DNA of 13,542 nucleotides from contig CALIWP010000258.1 of assembly GCA_938046705.1 (NCBI GenBank), positions 1 through 13,542 on the forward strand, given 5' to 3'. Positions 8,735 to 13,542 of this stretch are shown one piece after another (the first letter of the stretch is position 1; each line of letters starts with the position of its first letter). This DNA is from an uncultured Campylobacter sp. (lineage in GTDB: Bacteria > Campylobacterota > Campylobacteria > Campylobacterales > Campylobacteraceae). The notes under the pieces were generated by a model. The model was not told the DNA's origin, did no database searches, and saw only the letters and a list, made by a program, of their open reading frames with translations. Position numbers and translations under genes: made by a program.

Positions 8735-8735
8735 A
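8730..8735 (-). promoter_or_regulatory. -10 box of tyrA, overlapping the bamA -10
   Basis: On the minus strand these bases read TATAAT, 44 bases before the tyrA start codon, giving a leader of roughly 38 bases. It shares five bases with the bamA -10 on the opposite strand, so polymerase can occupy only one direction at a time. Confidence 0.5.
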
Positions 8736-8765
8736 CAGCCTTATCATCACTTTTAGGTTAAATCA

Positions 8766-11036
8766 ATGAAAAAAAGCGTTTTTCTACTACTTTTGGGCGC
8801 AGTTTTGGCGAATGCCGAGCAGATAACTTCCATAAATTTTAAAGGTCTCGTGCATCTGTCTCCAGAAACTGCAAAGGAGATAATGGGGCTAAAAGTCGGA
8901 GACGAGCTAAATGTCGATAGCACGGATAGGGCGATCGCAAAGCTGTTTAGACAGGGCTATTTCGACGATATCTACATCGAAAACGAGGGCGGCGACGTGA
9001 CCGTAACGGTAAAAGAAAAGCCTAGCATCGCTCGTATCGATATCAAAGGCGTAGTGACTAACGATAAAACCGCCATCGACGGACTAATCAACATCAAACA
9101 AGGCAATATGTACGACGAGTTAGCCATCGAGCGCGCAAAAGAGCGCATCAGGCAGTACTACGAGTCAAAAGGCTACTTCGACACGGTCATAGACGTAACC
9201 AAAGAGCCGGTGGCGGGCAATGAAAGCAGTCTTTTTGTCACGATGAACATAAACCGCGGCGAAAATATCATAATAGAAAACGTAAATTTAGTCGGCGCGA
9301 AGCTTTTTGATTATGATGACGTAGAGCCTGTGGTAGCGAACAAAGAGCGCGAATTTATGGGCTGGATGTGGGGCAGAAACGACGGTAAGGTTAAGCTTTT
9401 CGAGCTACCAAACGATCCTGCGAGAATCCAAGATAAATACTACCAAAAAGGCTACCTAGACGCGACGGTTTCAAACCCGTATCTAAACGCCTACATGGAT
9501 AACTACACGGCAGATCTCACCTACTACGTGACCGAGGGCGAGCAGTATAGAGTATCTAGCGTAGATATCGAAGCGCCTGAGTTTTTAGAGCTTGATAAAG
9601 AGAAAATTTTAAAAGGCTTTAGGCTGGAAAGCGGCGACGTGATGAACTCCGCTCGCCTAAGACAAGACATGAAAAAGCTCGACGATATGGTAGCGGATAA
9701 GGGCTACGCGTTTGTAAGGATAAATCCAAAAACCGAGAAAAACGTCGAAGACAAGACCGTAAGTATCGTCTACGAGGTTGTGCCTGACGAAAAAGTATAT
9801 ATAAGAAACGTGCAAATTTCAGGTAACGACAGAACCGTAGATAGAGTCGTTAGGCGCGAACTATATCTCACGGAGGGAAATTTATACAGCAGAACCGACC
9901 TACAAGACAGTAAGGACGCGCTAAAGCGAACGAGTTATTTTGATGAGGTCGAGATCGAAGAGCAGCGCGTCGGAGCAAATCAAGTCGATCTGCTCGTAAA
10001 AGTAAAAGAGGCCTCCACGGGCTCGATCAGCGGCGGTATCGGTTACGGTAGTTCGGACGGCTTGCTACTTAATGCGAGTGTGTCTGATACGAACGTATTT
10101 GGTAGCGGCTTGAAGGGCGTCATAAGCGTAGATAGGAGCGACAACGAGCTCTCCGGACAGATAGGTCTAACCAATCCGCGCCTTTTTGATAGCGAATATA
10201 GCCTTGGCGGCACTCTTTATGCTAACGACTATAGCTGGAATAACTACGACGAGAAATCATACGGTCTAAACGTCGTCGTAGGTAGAAAACTAACTAGAAA
10301 TCTAAGTGCGTCTTTGGGTTACATCATAGAGCAAAGCCGTATCAGCGGGCTTAGCGACGTGCTAAAAACCGTCGGGTACAAAGACGGCAAGAGCCTAAAA
10401 AGCTCGCTCATACCGTCTATTACATATAACAGCACGGATGATTATTACCTGCCTCGCACGGGCATCATCGCAAGTACTAGCCTAGAGTTTGCAGGTGTAG
10501 GCGGCGATGAGAAATTTTTAAAGAGCAGAACAAATTTTAACTGGTATCAAGGTATCAGAGAGTGGGTGGATTACGACCTTATTTTTAGATTCAAATCAAG
10601 CTTCGGCAAAATTTGGGACCGCGGCTGGGTGCCTATTAACGAGAGACTATATCTAGGCGGCATCAGAAATCTACGCGGATTTGAGAGTAGAACTGTCTCG
10701 CCTAAAGTCAAAGTTTCCAGCGGTAGCTGGTACGAGACGGGCGGCGATACATCGTTTAACAGCTCGGCAGAACTTAGCTTCCCGCTAATAGAACGCGTAA
10801 AGATGCGCGGAGTGCTGTTTGTTGACTACGGCGTCATTCGCGGCAGGATTGCAAACGTAACGGCACCAGGCATCGTGGATTATGTCGACGGACGTATCAG
10901 CAGATATAGCGCGGGCGCAGGTATCGAGTGGGTAACGCCTATGGGGCCGCTACAGCTAATCTTTGCCAAACCGCTCAAAAAGCAAGACGGCGACGATACG
11001 AGTACGTTTGAATTTACGATCGGACAACGTTTCTAA
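8766..11036 (+). CDS. bamA: Outer-membrane protein assembly factor BamA (Omp85)
   Basis: BamA is the core outer-membrane protein that folds and inserts beta-barrel proteins. The 756-residue product has a signal peptide (MKKSVFLLLLGAVLANA, cleavage likely after residue 17), then five POTRA domains at about 19-85, 86-165, 166-258, 259-341 and 342-417. Repeated G-Y-F/Y-D patterns (RQGYFDDIY, ESKGYFDTV, QKGYLDATV) mark POTRA ends. The beta-barrel covers about 418-756, with the conserved barrel-loop motif RGF at 637-639 (IRNLRGFESR). The chain ends FEFTIGQRF, with the C-terminal phenylalanine typical of outer-membrane barrels. It is transcribed alone, divergent from tyrA, and stops at a strong terminator. 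The nearby SurA-like chaperone gene serves the same pathway. Confidence 0.97.
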   Translation: MKKSVFLLLLGAVLANAEQITSINFKGLVHLSPETAKEIMGLKVGDELNVDSTDRAIAKLFRQGYFDDIYIENEGGDVTVTVKEKPSIARIDIKGVVTNDKTAIDGLINIKQGNMYDELAIERAKERIRQYYESKGYFDTVIDVTKEPVAGNESSLFVTMNINRGENIIIENVNLVGAKLFDYDDVEPVVANKEREFMGWMWGRNDGKVKLFELPNDPARIQDKYYQKGYLDATVSNPYLNAYMDNYTADLTYYVTEGEQYRVSSVDIEAPEFLELDKEKILKGFRLESGDVMNSARLRQDMKKLDDMVADKGYAFVRINPKTEKNVEDKTVSIVYEVVPDEKVYIRNVQISGNDRTVDRVVRRELYLTEGNLYSRTDLQDSKDALKRTSYFDEVEIEEQRVGANQVDLLVKVKEASTGSISGGIGYGSSDGLLLNASVSDTNVFGSGLKGVISVDRSDNELSGQIGLTNPRLFDSEYSLGGTLYANDYSWNNYDEKSYGLNVVVGRKLTRNLSASLGYIIEQSRISGLSDVLKTVGYKDGKSLKSSLIPSITYNSTDDYYLPRTGIIASTSLEFAGVGGDEKFLKSRTNFNWYQGIREWVDYDLIFRFKSSFGKIWDRGWVPINERLYLGGIRNLRGFESRTVSPKVKVSSGSWYETGGDTSFNSSAELSFPLIERVKMRGVLFVDYGVIRGRIANVTAPGIVDYVDGRISRYSAGAGIEWVTPMGPLQLIFAKPLKKQDGDDTSTFEFTIGQRF

Positions 11037-11045
11037 TATTACAAT

Positions 11046-11079
11046 AAAACGGCGTTTTGTGTGGCAAGACGCCGTTTTT
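11046..11079 (+). terminator. Intrinsic terminator after bamA
   Basis: Ten bases after the bamA stop, AAAACGGCGT (11046-11055) pairs perfectly with ACGCCGTTTT (11069-11078) across a 13-base loop, ending in a run of five T. The stem is symmetric in its A and T arms, so it might also stop transcripts arriving from the right, although the flanking T-run favours plus-strand use. Confidence 0.85.
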
Positions 11080-11202
11080 AACTTTCTATCCATAAATACA
11101 GCTTTTATCTCGATATAAATTTACAGTAAATTTTGCCTTATTTGCGTTGCGATTTAAATTTATCTACAAAATCCCCAATCATCTAAGCCGTCAAATTTGC
11201 CC

Positions 11203-12171
11203 TCACTTAAAAATATCAAGGTTCAAATTTAATTCGTCTATGATAGATAAAAGCTCTGAAATTTCCTTTTTTATCTGCTTTACCTCATAAAGGCTAGGCG
11301 GTAGCGAAAAGAGAGTTGTTTCAAATCTATTTTCCGCTCCGTTTAAAAATAGGTAAAATTTGTCGTCCATAAATGCCGCGCTCACCCCCATATCTCCCGC
11401 AAATTTTTCCTTTAGCTCGTACAAACGTCTCATAAACGTAGGCGTCAAAAGATATCTCGCCCCTACTTTGTCATCCGTAAAAACTCTAAATTCATCGTTA
11501 AAAAGAGTATCGTCCATCTGCTCTTTTTCGCCTAAAAATTTAGTATTTAGCGTACGGCTCGCCACTATCGTTTGACCATTAAATTTCTTGTAAAACTCTC
11601 AGACCAAGACCGAGCCGCTAAAGGCTTGGGCATTGCTATAGATTGTATAGAAAGCCGTAGCAACAAAAAGGACTGCGGCTATTTCCGGGGAGCAGCCGGT
11701 GCCGGCGACGATAGTTCCGCCCGGTATCCTTATTGCTTCGCTTAAGCTAAATTTGACGCCATTATAAATGCCGCTGATTTGATCTTCGGCGCGAAATTTA
11801 TTTTGCGCATATATGCCGATCTTTTTAAATTCCTCACGGCTAATCCCCGCCGACGGTTTATAACTAAAAGCTTGATTTATATCTGAAATAATGGTACGAA
11901 TATAAACACCTTTGTAAAATTCATCGTAAACCCATAATGGTTCAATTACATTAGACCAAGTTGTCACCCATGAGACAATAAAAATTGGAATATAACCGAT
12001 GATGATAAATATTACGCCTAATTCGCTTCTAAAAATTTTTTCCGCTACGAAAATCCCGCTAAGCGGCAATATGGCTATAAAAAAGATCCCCAAAAATAGA
12101 TACTTTACAAACGCGCGTCTGCACTCTTTTTGCTTTTTTCTAGTTGCCTCTATGGCTTCGTTTATGTTCAA
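11203..12171 (-). pseudogene. DUF3137-type membrane protein gene interrupted by an in-frame TGA
   Basis: Two open segments (12171-11602 and 11598-11203) lie in the same frame and are separated by one TGA at 11599-11601. Joined, they give about 322 residues, the usual size of DUF3137 proteins, whose function is unknown. The first 190 residues have a basic helix, two membrane segments (about 21-42 and 50-70), a DQISGIYNGVKFSLSEA block (about 130-146), and AFSGSVLV just before the TGA. After it come EFYKKFNGQTIV and, further on, MDDTLFNDEFRVFTDD and ARYLLTPTFMRRLYEL, the typical C-terminal blocks. FSG..V[stop]EFYKKFNG matches the continuous family pattern FKG..FVADFNK.F.G, so this is one gene and not two. 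A GTG at 11565 could restart translation, but it would lack the conserved junction. An AGAGG site stands about 12 bases before the ATG. The family assignment is from memory of the profile. Confidence 0.72.
11599..11601 (-). other. In-frame TGA inside the DUF3137 gene
   Basis: This codon reads TGA in the frame shared by both halves of the gene (context GTC TGA GAG). No convincing SECIS-like hairpin stands directly downstream, so a nonsense mutation is more likely than selenocysteine recoding. A sequencing error is also possible. Confidence 0.7.
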
Positions 12172-12299
12172 ATTTTGCCTCTTTTGGGATTTTACGTTTG
12201 TAGCAAATTTTAGCGAAATTTGCGCCGTAAAGGTGCGGGTCTTGGCGAGTAAGAAACTAAATTTAAAGAAAAATCGGCCGAATTTGACCGAAAATAAAA

Positions 12300-12331
12300 A
12301 AATTTAAGCCGAATCAAATCGGCTTAAATTT
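12300..12331 (-). terminator. Intrinsic terminator after the SurA-like gene
   Basis: A perfect 13-base-pair inverted repeat (AAATTTAAGCCGA against TCGGCTTAAATTT) with a six-base loop lies 15 bases beyond the stop of the chaperone gene. Read on the minus strand, it is followed by a T-rich tract (TTTTATTTT). It insulates the downstream DUF3137 gene. The rest of this gap (12172-12299) holds only the weak upstream region of that gene. Confidence 0.85.
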
Positions 12332-12346
12332 GCGCTCAATTTGAGT

Positions 12347-13183
12347 TTAGCGTAGATATTTGACGTTAGCTTTGGCGCGGAGTTTGTTGAAGTATTCGCC
12401 GATGACGCGGTCTTGCTCGAGTTTATAAAGCGCGTTCATCGCTTCGTCTCTGACCTCGTCAAATTCAGGCATCGTTTGCCCCTTTTTAGACGCTACGTAA
12501 AACATCTCAAAGCCCTCGGGAGTCTGGAAAATCTGAGTAAAAGTGCCGTCCGGGGTCTGCTGAAATATCGTTCGTAGTTGAGGCGGGATCTGCTCGCTTT
12601 TTAGATCCAGCACGTCCATGTGCACGCTGTGGTTGGTGTTCATCGGGGAGCTGTGTCTGGCGGCCTCTAAAAGCTGCATCGAAGGCGCCACGTATCTAGT
12701 CACACTCACGTCGGTAAAGTGCACGAAAAGGTCGCGATTTTGCTCAAAATACGCTCTCGCGGCGTTTTCTGAAATGTTGATTTTAGCGTCGGCAAATATG
12801 CTTTGATATAGCTTTTCTTGTTTTATGCTTTTTGCGACGTCGTCTTTAAACTGCGCGTAGTCTCCACCCTTTGATAGCACGGCCGAGCGCAGATCTGAGG
12901 CGCTCATACCGCTCTCGCTTGCGATCTTTTGCAACCTTTGATTTAGCTCGTAGTCGCTGGCTTCGATTTTTAGGTTTTTGATCTGCGCGGTTTCGAGTCT
13001 ATCGCGGATCAGTAAATTTAGCGCGTTGGCTTCGCTTGTTTGCAGCTGCGCGGCGGCTTTGCGCACTTCGTTTACGGTGATGGGTTCGTTTTCGATGATG
13101 ACGGCTATGCCGTTTGAGATCTGGCTCGCGTTAGCCATACAAAAACTGAGAAAAAACGCGGCGAATGAGATCTTTTTTAACAT
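12347..13183 (-). CDS. SurA-like periplasmic chaperone / peptidyl-prolyl isomerase
   Basis: This 278-residue protein has a signal peptide (MLKKISFAAFFLSFCMANA, cleavage likely after residue 19), a SurA-N-like helical chaperone domain (about 21-135, with the IAVIIENEPITVNEV opening that is typical of SurA-type proteins), and one parvulin-like domain (about 140-255, including TPEGFEMFYVASKKGQTMPEFDEVRDE). A C-terminal helix completes the chaperone domain. It is expected to hold unfolded outer-membrane proteins in the periplasm for BamA. The parvulin part looks divergent, so isomerase activity is uncertain. By sequence character and its position next to gltX, it matches C. jejuni Cj1289, one of two SurA-like chaperones there. 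AAAGG lies six bases before the ATG, and a TGTTATAAT promoter is upstream. Confidence 0.88.
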   Translation of the reverse strand: MLKKISFAAFFLSFCMANASQISNGIAVIIENEPITVNEVRKAAAQLQTSEANALNLLIRDRLETAQIKNLKIEASDYELNQRLQKIASESGMSASDLRSAVLSKGGDYAQFKDDVAKSIKQEKLYQSIFADAKINISENAARAYFEQNRDLFVHFTDVSVTRYVAPSMQLLEAARHSSPMNTNHSVHMDVLDLKSEQIPPQLRTIFQQTPDGTFTQIFQTPEGFEMFYVASKKGQTMPEFDEVRDEAMNALYKLEQDRVIGEYFNKLRAKANVKYLR

Positions 13184-13224
13184 ATAAAACCTTTGTTTAA
13201 GTCTAAAGTAAATATAATTTGAGC

Positions 13225-13233
13225 ATTATAACA
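13225..13233 (-). promoter_or_regulatory. Extended -10 promoter of the SurA-like gene
   Basis: The minus strand reads TGTTATAAT, a perfect extended -10, 42 bases upstream of the chaperone ATG. The predicted leader is about 35 bases. On the plus strand the same spot contains TATAAC (13227-13232), a possible -10 for gltX, so the two divergent genes may share one element. Confidence 0.6.
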
Positions 13234-13270
13234 TTTTAAATTTAAGCGCAAGCTATAAAGGTAAAATTTA

Positions 13271-13542
13271 ATGCAAAATTCACAAATAGTAACTAGATTT
13301 GCCCCCTCTCCGACCGGATATTTGCACATCGGCGGGCTTAGGACGGCGCTTTATAACTACTTATACGCTAGAGCAAACGGCGGCAAATTTCTGCTGCGCA
13401 TCGAAGATACCGACCTAAAACGCAACTCCGAAGAGGCCACGCAAGCGATAAAAGAGGCCTTTGCCTGGTGCGGACTGGATCACGACGGCGAGGTGACGTA
13501 TCAGTCGCGTAGATTTGACGTGTATAAAGAGTACGTACAAAA
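13271..13542 (+). CDS. gltX: Glutamyl-tRNA synthetase, N-terminal part (cut by window edge)
   Basis: GltX charges tRNA with glutamate. Only the first 90 codons are present. The class I signature is clear: [20 protein letters not shown] at about residues 8-27, with the HIGH-type motif HIGG, then [15 protein letters not shown] (about 37-51), which binds the amino acid and ATP. The ATG is preceded by AAAGG with nine bases of spacing. Campylobacter genomes usually carry two GltX paralogues, one of which may charge tRNA-Gln as a non-discriminating or misacylating enzyme for later amidation. Adjacency to the Cj1289-like chaperone gene suggests the paralogue called gltX2 in C. jejuni, but the specificity-deciding parts are beyond the window. 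Confidence 0.94.
   Translation, partial: MQNSQIVTRFAPSPTGYLHIGGLRTALYNYLYARANGGKFLLRIEDTDLKRNSEEATQAIKEAFAWCGLDHDGEVTYQSRRFDVYKEYVQ

Noticed and set aside
11080..11202. Gap between the bamA terminator and the DUF3137 gene, searched for a small RNA or gene
   Set aside because: AT-rich with no stable hairpin, promoter-terminator pair or credible open frame.
11602..11660. Reading the two DUF3137 halves as two separate genes
   Set aside because: They share one frame, and the family motif runs across the TGA. The downstream half has only a GTG without a clear Shine-Dalgarno site.
1..13542. Many AAATTT / CAAATTT words, considered as a dispersed repeat
   Set aside because: They are short, occur within genes as Lys-Phe or Asn-Leu codons, and are a general compositional trait of Campylobacter.

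Overview
The window looks like chromosomal DNA from a Campylobacter, probably one of the higher-GC oral species of the C. rectus / showae / curvus type. Three things support this. AAATTT-type words are very frequent. Promoters are TATAAT or extended -10 boxes without a clear -35. The gene order tyrA, M23 peptidase, lpxC, tsaB-like, thrB, ylxR, infB, rbfA, rimP, with bamA divergent, is the order I recall from C. jejuni. The species assignment is inference from base composition and recall, not from a search.

Layout. From 8685 down to 1, ten genes run on the minus strand with very short gaps or overlaps: tyrA, a membrane-anchored M23 peptidoglycan peptidase, lpxC, tsaB, thrB, ylxR, infB, rbfA, rimP and the 5' part of fhs (cut by the window edge). 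Shine-Dalgarno sites sit close to nearly every start. An internal TATAAT box lies just ahead of lpxC. bamA (8766-11036) diverges from tyrA across an 80-base gap and ends at a clear intrinsic terminator. Then come a DUF3137-type membrane protein gene on the minus strand, split by one in-frame TGA, and a SurA-like periplasmic chaperone gene (minus) with a strong terminator. The start of gltX (plus) diverges from the chaperone gene at the right edge.

How the genes fit together. One group serves the cell envelope: LpxC (lipid A), the M23 peptidase (peptidoglycan), BamA and the SurA-like chaperone (outer-membrane protein assembly). A second serves translation: TsaB (t6A tRNA modification), YlxR, IF2, RbfA, RimP and GltX. 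ThrB (threonine), TyrA (tyrosine) and Fhs (one-carbon folate) are metabolic.

I see no phage, CRISPR, insertion sequence or unknown multi-gene system. It is mostly conserved housekeeping DNA. The points worth a second look are tsaB, which has no ATG/GTG/TTG at its true N-terminus but has a well-placed AUA; the in-frame TGA in the DUF3137 gene; a sharp change in CpG and codon use inside infB near 1860 that suggests a recombination junction; and divergent promoters whose -10 boxes overlap.
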